A stretch of 64,000 nucleotides of DNA from NCBI RefSeq assembly GCF_014518425.1, contig NZ_JACVCU010000004.1, positions 496,001-560,000 of the forward strand. The letters are read 5' to 3'. Under the pieces are notes generated by a model that saw only the letters and a program-made list of their open reading frames with translations, searched no databases and was not told the DNA's origin. This DNA comes from Terrabacter sp. MAHUQ-38. GTDB taxonomy: Bacteria > Actinomycetota > Actinomycetes > Actinomycetales > Dermatophilaceae. Position 1 is the stretch's first letter, and each line of letters opens with the position of its first letter. A program made the translations under genes and the position numbers. This document shows, in pieces, positions 1 to 13,361 of this stretch.

Positions 1-2101
<2,101 letters not shown>

Positions 2102-2105
<4 letters not shown>

Positions 2106-3625
2106 GCTCCGACCTCCTCCTGCGTCGCGTGCTGCGTATGGAGCTTGAGCAAGGCGGTGCCCAGCATCGTGCTCCGGTAGACCGCGCTGGCTCGGTGGTC
2201 GTCGAGCGGAGTGCCCTCACGGCGCATGACCGCAGCGGCCTCGCGGACGACCTCCTTGGTCCAGGCGCGGCCCTCGAGGGCCGCCTCGGTCGCCCGCGCG
2301 CGGATCGGGGTCGCGGCGACTCCACCGAGACCGATCCGGGCCCTGCGGACGGTGCCGTCCTCGACGGTCACGGCGAAGCCCACCGCGACACTGCTGATGT
2401 CGTCGAAGCGGCGCTTGGCGATCTTGTGGAACGCCGAGATCGACGCGAGCGGCACGGGGACCCGCACCGCCCGGATGACCTCGTCGGCGGCCCGGACCGT
2501 CTGCCGGTATCCGGTGAAGTAGTCGGCCAGCGGCACCTCGCGCTCACCGCGTGGTGAGGCGAGGACGACGCCCGCCTCGAGGGCCAGGAGCGCCGGAGGC
2601 AGGTCGCCGATGGGGGAGCCGGTGCCGAGGTTGCCGCCGATCGTGGCGCCGTTGCGGATGAGGCGCGAGGCGAACTGCGGGAAGACCTGTCCGAGCAGCG
2701 GCACGCGCCCGGCCAGCCTGCTCTCGACCTCGGACAGGGTCAGGGCGGCACCGATCTCGATCGAGGCGTCGCCCACCTCCAGGCCGCGCAGCTCCTCGAC
2801 CCGGTCGATCCCGATGACCTGAGGTGCCCTCACTCCGCGGAGGTTCACCTCGACGCCCCAGTCCGTCGAGCCGGCGACCAGCACGGCCCCGGGGTGCTCG
2901 GCCATGAGCGCGAAGACGTCGGCGAGGTCGGCCGCCCGGGCGTAGCCCCCAGAAGGGCCGCTGACGCGTGTGGCGACCGCTGCCGGGGCCGGCTGCCCGC
3001 GCCGCGCCGCGAGCACGTCGGACTCGCTGGGCTCACCCAACGCGTACGCGGCGTCGCGGATCGGCCGGTAGCCGGTGCACCGGCACAGGTTGCCCGACAG
3101 GGCGTGCAGGTCGAAGCCGTTGGGTCCGTGCTCGTGCGCGGCACCGAGCTCGGACTCCGTTGCAGTGGGAGCCTCCTCGTGTCCGGCGGCCCCGCTGCAC
3201 CGGCCCGGCCGGTAGTACTCGGCCGCCATGCTGCACGCGAAGCCCGGCGTGCAGTAGCCGCACTGCGACCCGCCACGAACCGCGAGCTCTCGCTGCACGG
3301 GGTGCAGCTGCGACGGGGTGCCCAGCCCCTCGGCCGTCACCACCTCCTGGCCGTCGAGCGAGGCCGCGGGCACCAGGCACGCGTTGACGGCCGTCCAGGT
3401 CGTGCCCTCGGGCGTGCCGCCCGTGCCGCCCGTGCCGATGTCGGGACGCGCGACGAGGATCGAGCACGCGCCGCACTCGCCCTCGGCGCAGCCCTCCTTG
3501 GCACCGGTGAGGCCGCGCGACCGGATCAGGTCCAGCGCGGTCGTCCAGGCGGGCACGTCGTCGAGGCCGAAGCGCTCCCCGTTGACGGTCACCGACGGGG
3601 TCGGTGCGGTGGTCGAAGACGCCAT
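2102..3625 (-). CDS. xdhA: Xanthine dehydrogenase small subunit, 2Fe-2S plus FAD domains
   Basis: Electron-transfer subunit of xanthine dehydrogenase, passing electrons from the molybdenum site through two 2Fe-2S clusters to FAD and NAD. The N-terminal ferredoxin-like cluster has Cys46, Cys51, Cys54 and Cys83. The second cluster has Cys122, Cys125, Cys181 and Cys183 (QCGYCTPGF and LCRCTGYRP). The FAD domain shows ATIGGNLGTGSPIGDL. About 25 extra residues rich in Gly, Glu and His separate the two halves of the second cluster. The ATG at 3625 is preferred over one 21 bases upstream because GAGGAG stands about six bases before it. The result is 507 residues, the normal size for fused FeS-FAD subunits. 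It is the first gene of the xdhAB unit. Confidence 0.94.
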
Positions 3626-3794
3626 TGTCCACTCCTCATGGTGCAAGGCACCGGGGTTCGACCGGTCGAGAGGACGATCGGCCGCATGGTTGGGGGTGAA
3701 CCGAGCCGCTGGTTATCCATGCAGAACAACGGTCGGGCGCTGCATCGATGGTACGCGGGAGCCCGCGTGAAGGGAAGGTTTCGGCTCGGTATTA

Positions 3795-3830
3795 TTCCAC
3801 TATGTGGATATTGAGTTCCACTCAGAGGAA
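3795..3830. promoter_or_regulatory. Tandem 15-bp operator pair A, upstream of xdhAB
   Basis: TTCCACTATGTGGAT (3795-3809) and TTCCACTCAGAGGAA (3816-3830) are imperfect palindromes of the form TTCC-N7-GGAW, starting 21 bp apart. They lie about 170 bp upstream of xdhA, and the second overlaps the stop codon of allE. The same motif and spacing recur at 11692, 17241 and 18672, each before a purine-catabolism unit. The cognate regulator (possibly an AllR-like IclR protein) is not in the window. Confidence 0.75.
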
Positions 3831-4661
3831 GTGTCGGGAGAGCTTTGCGTGCCGGTTCACGTCCTTGTAGAGCAGGTACCTGAAGCGGCCCGGCCCGCCC
3901 GCGTAACAGGCCTGGGGGCAGAAGGCGCGCAGCCACATGAAGTCGCCGGCCTGGACCTCGACCCAGTCCTTGTTGAGCAGGTAGACGGCCTTGCCCTCGA
4001 GCACGTAGAGGCCGTGCTCCATGACGTGCGTCTCGGGGAAGGGGATCACCCCACCCGGCTCGAAGGTGACGATCGTGACGTGCATGTCGTGGCGTACGTC
4101 GAGCGGGTCGACGAAGCGCTGGGTCGACCACGCGCCGTTCGTGCCGGGCATCGGGCTGGCGTCGACGTCGCGCTCGTGCGTGACGAAGGCCTCGGGCGGG
4201 TCGATGCCGTCGACGGGCTCGTACGCCTTGCGGATCCAGTGGAACGTCGCAGGCTCCGCCGCCTCGTCGTCGACCCGCAGCGTCCAGCGCGCCCCGGCTG
4301 GAAGGTACGCGTAGCCGCCGGCCTCCATGAGGTGCTCGTCCAGACCCACCTTCAGCCGCAGCGAGCCACTGACGACGAACAGCACTCCCTCCGCGCCGGG
4401 GTCGGGCTCCGGCTTGTCACTGCCTCCACCGGGTGAGACCTCGACGACGTACTGCGAGAACGTCTCGGCGAACCCTGACAGCGGCCGCGCGATGATCCAC
4501 GTGCGCGTCTTCTCCCAGAAGGGCAGCGCACTCGTGACGATGTCGCGCATCGTCCCGCGCGGCAGAACGGCATACGCCTCCGTGAAGACGGCCCGGTCGG
4601 TCGTGAGGTCGGTCTGCGGCGGCAGCCCGCCCGACGGGGAGTAGTAGCTCGGCTCGGTCAT
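3822..4661 (-). CDS. allE: (S)-ureidoglycine aminohydrolase, bicupin
   Basis: Likely (S)-ureidoglycine aminohydrolase, a manganese-dependent double-cupin enzyme that releases ammonia from ureidoglycine to give (S)-ureidoglycolate in allantoin degradation. The 279-residue product has two cupin halves; the second contains [16 protein letters not shown], whose His and Glu residues fit the metal-binding cupin motif, and the C-terminal KLSRHFL resembles family members. The length is close to E. coli AllE. The ATG at 4661 overlaps the allB stop as ATGA. The reading frame stays open far upstream through allB, but that extension is ignored because the overlap start matches the family N-terminus. This is the last gene of the unit that begins with hyi. 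Its substrate-forming partner, allantoate amidohydrolase, is not seen here. Confidence 0.9.
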   Translation of the reverse strand: MTEPSYYSPSGGLPPQTDLTTDRAVFTEAYAVLPRGTMRDIVTSALPFWEKTRTWIIARPLSGFAETFSQYVVEVSPGGGSDKPEPDPGAEGVLFVVSGSLRLKVGLDEHLMEAGGYAYLPAGARWTLRVDDEAAEPATFHWIRKAYEPVDGIDPPEAFVTHERDVDASPMPGTNGAWSTQRFVDPLDVRHDMHVTIVTFEPGGVIPFPETHVMEHGLYVLEGKAVYLLNKDWVEVQAGDFMWLRAFCPQACYAGGPGRFRYLLYKDVNRHAKLSRHFL

Positions 4662-6022
4662 GCGTCTCCTCTCCACAACAGCCGCCCACGCGGCGCTGCG
4701 TCGACGTCCACGGGTGTGCCGTGCAGCCAGGTCTGGCGGACGACGCCCGTGAGCGTGCGGCCGGCGTACGCCGACACGGGGTTCTTGTGGTGCAGTGCGG
4801 CCGGTTCGACGACGAACTCGTCGTCGGGGGCGAACACGGCGAGGTCGGCGTCCATGCCGACGGCGATACGTCCCTTGGTCGTGAGGCCGACCTGAGCGGC
4901 CGGGGCCTCGGCCATCCACCGGACGACGTCGGGCAGGCCCAGGCCGCGGGCCCGGGCACCGGTCCACGTCGCGGCGAGGCCGAGCTGGAGTCCGGCGATG
5001 CCGCCCCAGGCCTTGCCGAAGTCGCCGCTGTCGAGGGCCTTGAGGTCGACGGTGCACGGCGAGTGGTCGGTGACGACGAGGTCGATGTCGCCGCGGATGA
5101 GCCCGTCCCAGAGGCGGTCCCGGTTGGTGGCCTCGCGGATCGGGGGGCAGCACTTGAACTCGGTCGCGCCGTCGGGGATCTCCTCGGCGGTGAAGGTGAG
5201 GTAGTGCGGGCAGGTCTCGACGCTGAGTGCGACGCCGTCGTCGCGGGCCGAGCGGATCATCGGGAGCGCGTCGGAGCTCGACAGGTGGAGCACGTGTGCC
5301 CGCGCGCCGGTCCAGCGAGCCAGCTCGATGACCTGGGCGACGGCGAGGTTCTCGGCGCCGCGCGGGCGCGAGTGGAGGAAGCCGGCATACGCCCTGCCGT
5401 CGGCCGGATGCGCGTGCTCTATGGCGTGCGGGTCCTCCGCGTGCACGATCATGAGCGCCCCCAGGCGGGCCGTCTCGCGCATGGCCGCCTCGAAGTCGTC
5501 GGGCGGGAGGTGAGGGAACTCGTCGACGCCGGAGTGCAGCAGGAAGCACTTGAAGCCGAACACGCCCTCGTCGTGGAGGGGGGCGAGGTCCTCGAGGTTG
5601 CCCGGCACCGCGCCGCCCCAGAAGCCGACGTCGACGAACGCCTGGCTGCGCGCGACGTCGCGCTTCGCCTCCAGCGCGCGGACGCTCGTCGTGGGAGGGA
5701 CGGAGTTGAGGGGCATGTCGACGATCGTCGTGACCCCACCGCGGGCGGCGGCACGGGTGGCGCTCGTGAAGCCCTCCCACTCGGTGCGGCCGGGCTCGTT
5801 GACGTGCACGTGAGTGTCGACCAGGCCCGGAAGGAGCACCTCGTCGGGTGCGAGGTCGACGACGGCGCGTGCCTCCAGCGTGCCCGCGGCGGGCTCGAGG
5901 TCGTCGAGCGCGTCGGCCGTGCGGACCTCGACCACGCGCTCGCCCCGCAGCCCGATGACCGCGGCCGTGACGCGTCCGTCGATGACGGCGCGGGGTGCGC
6001 GGATCAGCGTGTCGAGAGCCAT
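4658..6022 (-). CDS. allB: Allantoinase
   Basis: Allantoinase, an amidohydrolase-superfamily enzyme that opens the hydantoin ring of allantoin to allantoate. The 454 residues carry the usual binuclear metal ligands: [18 protein letters not shown] near residue 67, the lysine of [14 protein letters not shown] that is normally carboxylated, [17 protein letters not shown] and the aspartate in VTDHSPC. It starts at an ATG lying inside the 3' end of the FAH-family gene (19-bp overlap), and its stop overlaps the allE start. It therefore belongs to the continuous hyi-to-allE unit. Dihydropyrimidinase is the main alternative, but the neighbours and the N-terminal metal motif favour allantoinase. Confidence 0.93.
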   Translation of the reverse strand: MALDTLIRAPRAVIDGRVTAAVIGLRGERVVEVRTADALDDLEPAAGTLEARAVVDLAPDEVLLPGLVDTHVHVNEPGRTEWEGFTSATRAAARGGVTTIVDMPLNSVPPTTSVRALEAKRDVARSQAFVDVGFWGGAVPGNLEDLAPLHDEGVFGFKCFLLHSGVDEFPHLPPDDFEAAMRETARLGALMIVHAEDPHAIEHAHPADGRAYAGFLHSRPRGAENLAVAQVIELARWTGARAHVLHLSSSDALPMIRSARDDGVALSVETCPHYLTFTAEEIPDGATEFKCCPPIREATNRDRLWDGLIRGDIDLVVTDHSPCTVDLKALDSGDFGKAWGGIAGLQLGLAATWTGARARGLGLPDVVRWMAEAPAAQVGLTTKGRIAVGMDADLAVFAPDDEFVVEPAALHHKNPVSAYAGRTLTGVVRQTWLHGTPVDVDAAPRGRLLWRGDA

Positions 6023-6921
6023 GCGGGCGACTCCTTCCTCGTGCCTTCGTGTCCGACCGTATGCCGTGTGGCCCGGATCGGGGAGCAGTGTCGACCGAGT
6101 GGCCCGCCGTCCACCTCGACGAGGTCGCCGTCACGCAGGTACGGGCGGGGCTCGGGCGAGGCCATCGCGACGCCCGCAGGGGTGCCGGTGATGACGACGT
6201 CGCCGGGTTCGAGGGTCATCAGGGCGCTGACGTACGAGAGCGACTCGCCGACACCGAGGACGAGGTCGTCGGTCGTTCCGTCCTGGCGTCGCTCGCCGTT
6301 CACGTCGAGACGCAGACGCAGGGCACTCCCGTCCGGCGCCGGCAGCCCGTCCGGCGTGACGAGCCACGGGCCCAGGGGGCAGTATGTGTCGGCGGACTTG
6401 CCCTTCGTCCACGTGCCACCCCGCTCGAGCTGCAGGTCGCGGTCCGTCAGGTCGTTGGCGAGGGCGTAGCCCGCAACGCCGGCCACGGCCTCGGCAGGGG
6501 TGGCGCGCGTCAGCCGGCGACCCACGACGACCGCGAGCTCGACCTCGTGGTCCGTCGTGGTGGACCCGGGGAGGAGGCGGACCGCGTCGCCCGGGCCGCA
6601 CAGCGCGCTGGTCGCCTTGAGGAACACGACGGGTTCGGTCGGCACCGGTACGCCGATGGCGGCCGCGTGGTCGCGGTAGTTGAGGCCGATCCCGACGAGC
6701 TTGCCGGGCCGTGCCACGGGCGGTCCGAGACGGAGTCGGCCGTGTCGTCGCGCGGGAGCGAGGCGGCCGAGCTCGAGCGCCTCGCGTGCAGCGGGGATCC
6801 CGTCGGCAAGGAAGGCAGCATCGATGTCGGCCGTCATCGTCGAGAGGTCCAGCAGGGCTCCCTCCGGCGTGACGACGACCGGCCGCTCGGACCCCGGAGG
6901 ACCGACCCGGGCGAACCTCAT
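6004..6921 (-). CDS. Fumarylacetoacetate hydrolase-family protein, candidate ureidoglycolate lyase
   Basis: A 305-residue member of the FAH superfamily, whose members cleave or decarboxylate 2-oxo acids or related hydroxy acids using a divalent metal. [13 protein letters not shown], the acidic metal-ligand segment around [11 protein letters not shown], and [12 protein letters not shown] are typical. It is coupled on both sides: its start overlaps the glxK stop as ATGA, and its stop lies inside allB. FAH-type proteins in purine clusters are often annotated as ureidoglycolate lyase, giving glyoxylate and urea. That fits the gap between allE and gcl here, but the assignment is an inference from context. 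A generic acylpyruvate hydrolase or oxaloacetate decarboxylase-like activity remains possible. Confidence 0.82.
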   Translation of the reverse strand: MRFARVGPPGSERPVVVTPEGALLDLSTMTADIDAAFLADGIPAAREALELGRLAPARRHGRLRLGPPVARPGKLVGIGLNYRDHAAAIGVPVPTEPVVFLKATSALCGPGDAVRLLPGSTTTDHEVELAVVVGRRLTRATPAEAVAGVAGYALANDLTDRDLQLERGGTWTKGKSADTYCPLGPWLVTPDGLPAPDGSALRLRLDVNGERRQDGTTDDLVLGVGESLSYVSALMTLEPGDVVITGTPAGVAMASPEPRPYLRDGDLVEVDGGPLGRHCSPIRATRHTVGHEGTRKESPAWLSTR

Positions 6922-8048
6922 GCCGGGGCCACCCTGAGCGACTGCGACAGGCGCCGACCGATCCGCTCCAGGGCGGGGCCGGGCGCCGCGAGGGATGCCT
7001 CGAGCGACCCGGCCTCGTCCGTCGTCGTCAGCACGTCGGCGAAGCCCGCCGCCTCCCACGTCGCACGGTCGAGGAGGCAGCGGCCGGCGACGGCGACGAC
7101 GGGCACACCTGCCGCGTGCGCGGCCGCCGCAACCGCCGCAGGCGCCTTGCCACGCAGGGTCTGCTCGTCCAGCGAGCCCTCTCCCGTGATGACGAGGTCG
7201 GCTCCGGGCAGCAGGTCGCGCAGACCGGTGAGCTCGAAGACGATCTCGGCACCCGGTCTCGCGGACGCCCCCAGCACGGCCACGAGCGCGAAGCCCACCC
7301 CACCGGCCGCCCCCGCACCCGGCACGTCGCGCAGGTCCCGGCCGGTCGAGGCGGCCACGACGTCGGCCCAGTGGCCGAGGGCCGTGTCGAGCCGCTCGAC
7401 GTCGTCGGCATCGGCGCCCTTCTGCGGTCCGTAGACCGCTGCCGCGCCGTGCGGCCCGGTGAGCGGGTTGTCCACGTCGCAGGCAACGGCGATCTCGACC
7501 TCGCCGAGCCGAGGGTGCAGGCCGGTGAGATCGAGCGTCAGCACCTCGTCGAGCGCGGCGCCGCCGTCACCGACGGGCAGGCCGTCGGCGTCCAGGGTGC
7601 GGGCCCCGAGAGCGGCCAGCAGACCGGCCCCACCGTCGGTGCTGGCGCTGCCGCCGATGCCGACGACGATGCGACGGCATCCGGCGTCGAGGGCCGCGGC
7701 GATGACCTCACCGGTGCCGCGGCTCGTCGACCTGAGCGGCGCGGGACGTCCCTCGGGAAGACGGGTCAGACCACTCACGTCGGCGAGCTCGACGACCGCG
7801 TCGTCGCCGCGTCGGGCCCACGAGGTCGCCACCGGCACTCCCGTGGGTCCACTGGCCCGGACCGGGACGCTGTCGAACCCGGCCGCGACGGCGGCGGCGA
7901 CGGTGCCGTCGCCGCCGTCCGCGATCGGGACCATGACGGCGTCGACGCCGGGGCAGCCCGCGCGGACGCCGGCCTCGACGTACGACGCGACGACGGCTGC
8001 GGTCAGCGTGCCCTTGAACTTGTCCGGGGCGATGACGACTCGGGGCAT
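6918..8048 (-). CDS. glxK: Glycerate kinase
   Basis: Glycerate kinase of the GarK/GlxK type (376 residues), phosphorylating D-glycerate so that carbon from glyoxylate enters glycolysis. The N-terminus VVIAPDKFKGTLTA, the phosphate-binding GIGGSASTDGGAG and VITGEGSLDEQT are family signatures. It starts 19 bases after gcl and overlaps the next gene by four bases. In this locus it completes the glycerate pathway (Gcl, GlxR, GlxK) for the glyoxylate released from allantoin. Confidence 0.94.
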   Translation of the reverse strand: MPRVVIAPDKFKGTLTAAVVASYVEAGVRAGCPGVDAVMVPIADGGDGTVAAAVAAGFDSVPVRASGPTGVPVATSWARRGDDAVVELADVSGLTRLPEGRPAPLRSTSRGTGEVIAAALDAGCRRIVVGIGGSASTDGGAGLLAALGARTLDADGLPVGDGGAALDEVLTLDLTGLHPRLGEVEIAVACDVDNPLTGPHGAAAVYGPQKGADADDVERLDTALGHWADVVAASTGRDLRDVPGAGAAGGVGFALVAVLGASARPGAEIVFELTGLRDLLPGADLVITGEGSLDEQTLRGKAPAAVAAAAHAAGVPVVAVAGRCLLDRATWEAAGFADVLTTTDEAGSLEASLAAPGPALERIGRRLSQSLRVAPA

Positions 8049-8067
8049 GGGAGGTCCTTGGCCGGTC

Positions 8068-9846
<1,779 letters not shown>

Positions 9847-9924
9847 GTTCGTGTCCTTGCGTGGGCCACCCCACGGCATACGGCTGCTGTGCGGGCCGGA
9901 TGCCGTCGGGCGGGGGTCTGTCGG

Positions 9925-10809
9925 TCAGGCGGGCTGTTGGCCCGAGAGGCGCTGCACACCGCGGAGCAGGCCGGAGTGGTCGAGGCCGCCGTCGCCGTTG
10001 GCGCGGGCCGCGGCCATGAGTGTCGCGACGAGGTTGCCGAGAGGGAGTACGACTCCTGCCTCGCGCGCGGCCGAGCTGACGATGCCCATGTCCTTGTGGT
10101 GCAGGTCGATCCGGAAGCCCGGGTCGAACGAGTCGGTCAGCATGTTGTCGCGCTTCTGCTCCAGCACCTTCGAGCCGGCGAGTCCGCCGCCGAGGACGGT
10201 GAGGGCCGCGTCCAGGTCGACGCCGTAGGCGCGGAGGAACACGACGGCCTCCGCGAGGGCCTGGATGTTCGCCGCCACGATGAGCTGGTTCGCGGCCTTG
10301 ACGGTCTGGCCGGCGCCGTTGCCGCCGACGTGGACGACGGTGCCGCCGACGGTGTCGAGGATCGGCTTCGCCTCGGCATAGTCCTCGGCGGAGCCGCCGA
10401 CCATGATCGACAGGGTCGCGTTGCGCGCCCCGGCCTCGCCGCCGGAGACGGGTGCGTCGAGGAGGCGGAAGCCCTTGGCGGCGGCCTCTGCCGCGAGGTC
10501 CGCTGTGACGTCGGGACGGATCGACGAGAAGTCGACGACGAGCGTGCCGGGCTCGGCGTTCGCGAACACGCCGTCGTCCCCGGTCAGGACCGCCTGGACG
10601 TCGGGGGAGTCGGGCACCATGACGGCGACGACGTCGGCGGCCTTGACCGCCTCGGCGATCGAGTCGGCGCCGCGCCCTCCGGCCTCGACGAGGGGGCCGT
10701 AGCGGTCGGGCGTCAGGTTGTAGCCGACGACGTCGTAGCCGGCCTGGGCCAGGTGCACGGACATCGGGCTGCCCATGATGCCGAGTCCGATGAAGGCGAT
10801 GGTGGTCAT
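9925..10809 (-). CDS. glxR: Tartronate semialdehyde reductase (2-hydroxy-3-oxopropionate reductase)
   Basis: NAD(P)H-dependent reductase of the 3-hydroxyisobutyrate dehydrogenase family, converting tartronate semialdehyde to D-glycerate. The 294 residues show the Rossmann motif IGLGIMGSPM at the N-terminus, the substrate-binding DAPVSGGEAGA near residue 119 and the catalytic lysine K171 in NGAGQTVKAANQL. AAGGAG stands just before the ATG at 10809. It sits 16 bases after hyi and before gcl. Related family members act on hydroxyisobutyrate or succinic semialdehyde, but the placement beside gcl and glxK makes this role very likely. Confidence 0.93.
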   Translation of the reverse strand: MTTIAFIGLGIMGSPMSVHLAQAGYDVVGYNLTPDRYGPLVEAGGRGADSIAEAVKAADVVAVMVPDSPDVQAVLTGDDGVFANAEPGTLVVDFSSIRPDVTADLAAEAAAKGFRLLDAPVSGGEAGARNATLSIMVGGSAEDYAEAKPILDTVGGTVVHVGGNGAGQTVKAANQLIVAANIQALAEAVVFLRAYGVDLDAALTVLGGGLAGSKVLEQKRDNMLTDSFDPGFRIDLHHKDMGIVSSAAREAGVVLPLGNLVATLMAAARANGDGGLDHSGLLRGVQRLSGQQPA

Positions 10810-10825
10810 GTCGATCTCCTTGGGG

Positions 10826-11683
10826 TCAGTGCGATGTCTGGGTAGCGGAGGCGGTGAGCCACGCGAGGCTCTCGACCGTCGAGGTCGTCGGCGTGTACTC
10901 GAGGCCGACCCAGCCGGTGTAGCCGTGGTCGACGAGGGCTTCGAGGTGGCGGTCGAGCTCCAGCCGCCCCGACCCCGGCTCGCCTCGGCCGGGCCAGTCG
11001 GCCACCTGCACATGGGCGACCCGGTCGGCGTATGCCGCAACCGCGCTGTCGAGGTCGTCGCCGTTGTTGGCCAGGTGGAAGAGGTCGAGCAGGAAGCCGA
11101 CGTTGGCAGCCCCAGCGGCCCGCACGTCATCGACGACCCGGACGGCGTCGGCGGCCGTGCGCAGCGGGTAGGGCTTGGGACCGCTGACGGCCTCGACGAG
11201 GACCGCCGCGCCGATGCGTTCGGCCGCGTGGGCGGCGGCGATGATGCTCTCCCGTGCCAGCGCGTCCTGCTCGGCGGGCGTGGAGTTCTCTACCCGGTTG
11301 CCGTAGAGCGCGTTGAACGCGCCGACGCCGAGGCGCTCGCCGATGCCGACGGCGACATCGATGTTGTCCCGGAACTGGCTCACCCGGGAGGGTATGGAGA
11401 GCACTCCGCAGTCGGCACCGGCCAGGTCGCCGGCGAAGAAGTTGAGCCCGGCCAAGCGCACACCGGCGTCCTCGACGGCCCGGACGAGGTCCTCGACCGC
11501 GCGGTCGCCGGGGACCGGCTGCTCGGGCCACGGCCACCAGAGCTCGATCGTGTCGAAGCCGGCGTCGCGGGCCGCCTGCGGGCGCTCGAGGAGGGGCAGC
11601 TCGGTGAAGAGCATCGAGCAGTTGGCGAGGAAGCGCAGGCCGGCGGGGGTGGTCGGGGCGCCGGGGGGCGGGTTGGTCGTCAT
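10826..11683 (-). CDS. hyi: Hydroxypyruvate isomerase
   Basis: Predicted hydroxypyruvate isomerase, interconverting hydroxypyruvate and tartronate semialdehyde. The 285-residue product is an AP-endonuclease-2-like TIM barrel. It has LANCSMLFTELPLLER at the N-terminus and conserved acidic and His residues around LVEAVSGPKPYPL and DLFHLANNGDD. The ATG at 11683 has GGAAG about seven bases upstream. That sequence belongs to operator pair B, so repressor binding would sit directly against the leader. It is the first gene of the seven-gene unit ending with allE. A related sugar-phosphate isomerase/epimerase cannot be excluded, but Gcl and GlxR are immediate neighbours. Confidence 0.88.
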   Translation of the reverse strand: MTTNPPPGAPTTPAGLRFLANCSMLFTELPLLERPQAARDAGFDTIELWWPWPEQPVPGDRAVEDLVRAVEDAGVRLAGLNFFAGDLAGADCGVLSIPSRVSQFRDNIDVAVGIGERLGVGAFNALYGNRVENSTPAEQDALARESIIAAAHAAERIGAAVLVEAVSGPKPYPLRTAADAVRVVDDVRAAGAANVGFLLDLFHLANNGDDLDSAVAAYADRVAHVQVADWPGRGEPGSGRLELDRHLEALVDHGYTGWVGLEYTPTTSTVESLAWLTASATQTSH

Positions 11684-11691
11684 TTCATCAC

Positions 11692-11727
11692 TTCCGTAAT
11701 GTGGAAACTAATTTCCGATATGCAAAA
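11692..11727. promoter_or_regulatory. Tandem 15-bp operator pair B, upstream of hyi-gcl-allB unit
   Basis: TTCCGTAATGTGGAA (11692-11706) is a near-perfect TTCC-N7-GGAA palindrome nine bases upstream of the hyi start. TTCCGATATGCAAAA (11713-11727) keeps the left arm and ATGC core but has lost the right GG. Start-to-start distance is 21 bp, as at the other three sites. The flanking sequence is AT-rich compared with the surroundings, as expected of a promoter. Confidence 0.75.
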
Positions 11728-11847
11728 CTGTACGGATGGGCCTCGAGCGCGGTCAAGCCCCCGCGGGAAGTGTCTCGCCGACTGGTCGTCGTGCCGTGCC
11801 GTCGTGACGACGCCAACGGGCATGACATCCGCCGGCGGGTCTTCAGC

Positions 11848-11868
11848 GCCGCCCGATCACCGGGCGGC
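11848..11868. terminator. Hairpin downstream of the uricase operon
   Basis: GCCGCCCG and CGGGCGGC form a perfect 8-bp stem around a 5-base loop, about 110 bp past the stop of the 8-oxoguanine deaminase gene and before the hyi promoter region on the same strand. There is no T-run, so it is a candidate GC-rich actinobacterial terminator only. Apart from this and operator pair B, I see nothing in the 292 bases between the two genes. Confidence 0.45.
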
Positions 11869-11975
11869 CTTGCGCGCCAGCCGTGTTCGTCCAGCACAGG
11901 CGAGCGGCACACGGCATGCGTCATGCGCGGGTGAGGGGTCGTCGCCATCCCTGCGACGAACCTCCTCCCGGGAGG

Positions 11976-13358
11976 TCAGACCAGGACGCCGGTCCGGGTC
12001 AGCAGGCGGGTGCTCGCGGAGCGCAGAGCGGTGCCGAGCGCTTCCTCGGACACAGTGGTCAGGCGGTCTTCGGAGACGACGGTGCGCCCGCCGACGAGCA
12101 GGAGGGCGAGCGGCGGTCGATCCCCGAGGACCAGTCCGGCGACGGGGTCGACGATGTCGCCGTGTGCGAGGCCGTCAACCCGCCACAGGGCGATGTCGGC
12201 GAGCTTGCCCGACTCGAGGGAGCCGATCTGGTCGTCCCAGCCGAGCACCCGGGCGCCTCCGATCGTCGCGAGCTCGAGGGCGTCGCGGATCCCGAGGGTC
12301 GTCGGGCCGCCGACGGCGCGGGCGAAGAGGAGGGCGTGGCGCGCCTCTTCGAGCATCGAGGACGACTCGTTGGACGCCGGCCCGTCGACGCCCAGACCCA
12401 CCGGCACCCCTGCGTCACGAAGCGCACGCGTGCGAGCGATGCCGGCACCGAGCCGGGCGTTCGACGACGGGCAGTGGGCGACACCGCTTCCCGTGCGGGC
12501 GAGAGTGTCGACCGCGGCGTCGTCGAAGTGGATGCCGTGGGCGAACCACACGTCGTCGCCGAGCCAGCCGACCGACTCCATGTACTCGACCGGCGTCATG
12601 CCGAAACGGTCGCGGCAGTAGTCGGCCTCGTCGGTCGTCTCGGCGAGGTGCGTGTGCAGCCGGACGTTCCGGCTCCGGGCCAGGGCGGCCGACTCACGGA
12701 GCAGGTCGCCCGTCACGGAGAACGGTGAGCAGGGCGCGAGCCCGACGCGCACCGTCGCATCCGGAGACGGGTCGTGGTGCCGGTCGATGGCCTCCACGCT
12801 GGCCGCGAGGATCGCGTCGAGGTCCTCGACGACGTGGTCGGGCGGTAGACCGCCCTGCGACCGGCCGAGGTCCATCGAGCCACGCGTCGCGAGGAAGCGC
12901 ACGCCGACCTCTCTCGCCGCGGCCACCTCGGCACCGAGGGGGTCGCCGCCACCGTGCGGGAAGACGTAGTGGTGGTCCATCGACGTCGTGCAGCCGGTGC
13001 GGGCGAGCCAGCCGAGACCGGCCGACGCCGCCGCATGGGTCACGTCCTCGTCGATGCCGCCCCAGACGGGGTACAGCGTCGTGAGCCACTCGAAGAGCGT
13101 CGAGTCGCACGCCAGTCCGCGCGTCGCCCACTGGTAGAGGTGGTTGTGCGTGTCGACGAGGCCAGGGGTGGCCACGCAGCCGCGGGCGTCGACGACGCGG
13201 ACCGGGCGGCCCGCGTCGTCGGGCGTGGCGGCGTACGGTCCCGACCCGACGGCAGTGATCCGCGTGCCGTCGACCACGACGTGGCCCGTGGCGTGCTCGG
13301 TGCGCGCCGGGTCCATCGTCACCACGGTGCAACCGTCGAGGACGATCCGCTCCGCCAC
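11976..13358 (-). CDS. 8-oxoguanine deaminase (amidohydrolase superfamily)
   Basis: Zinc amidohydrolase of 460 residues, most like 8-oxoguanine deaminases and the related hydroxydechloroatrazine hydrolases. His71 and His73 lie in GLVDTHNHLYQW, followed by SMDHHYVFPHGGG, RGSMDLGRSQGG, HTHLAETTDE and GLGVDGPASNES. The RGSMDLGRSQGGLPPD segment is what I associate with 8-oxoguanine deaminase. The reaction turns 8-oxoguanine into urate and ammonia, which feeds the uricase three genes upstream. The start is a GTG three bases after the hiuH stop. It is the last gene of the uricase unit. Guanine deaminase or another aminohydrolase is the alternative. Confidence 0.82.
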   Translation of the reverse strand: MAERIVLDGCTVVTMDPARTEHATGHVVVDGTRITAVGSGPYAATPDDAGRPVRVVDARGCVATPGLVDTHNHLYQWATRGLACDSTLFEWLTTLYPVWGGIDEDVTHAAASAGLGWLARTGCTTSMDHHYVFPHGGGDPLGAEVAAAREVGVRFLATRGSMDLGRSQGGLPPDHVVEDLDAILAASVEAIDRHHDPSPDATVRVGLAPCSPFSVTGDLLRESAALARSRNVRLHTHLAETTDEADYCRDRFGMTPVEYMESVGWLGDDVWFAHGIHFDDAAVDTLARTGSGVAHCPSSNARLGAGIARTRALRDAGVPVGLGVDGPASNESSSMLEEARHALLFARAVGGPTTLGIRDALELATIGGARVLGWDDQIGSLESGKLADIALWRVDGLAHGDIVDPVAGLVLGDRPPLALLLVGGRTVVSEDRLTTVSEEALGTALRSASTRLLTRTGVLV

Positions 13359-13361
13359 GGC

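Noticed and set aside
3822-6134. 770-codon minus-strand frame that includes allE
   Set aside because: The part upstream of 4661 is a shifted-frame shadow of allB. The real allE start overlaps the allB stop as ATGA and gives the family N-terminus.
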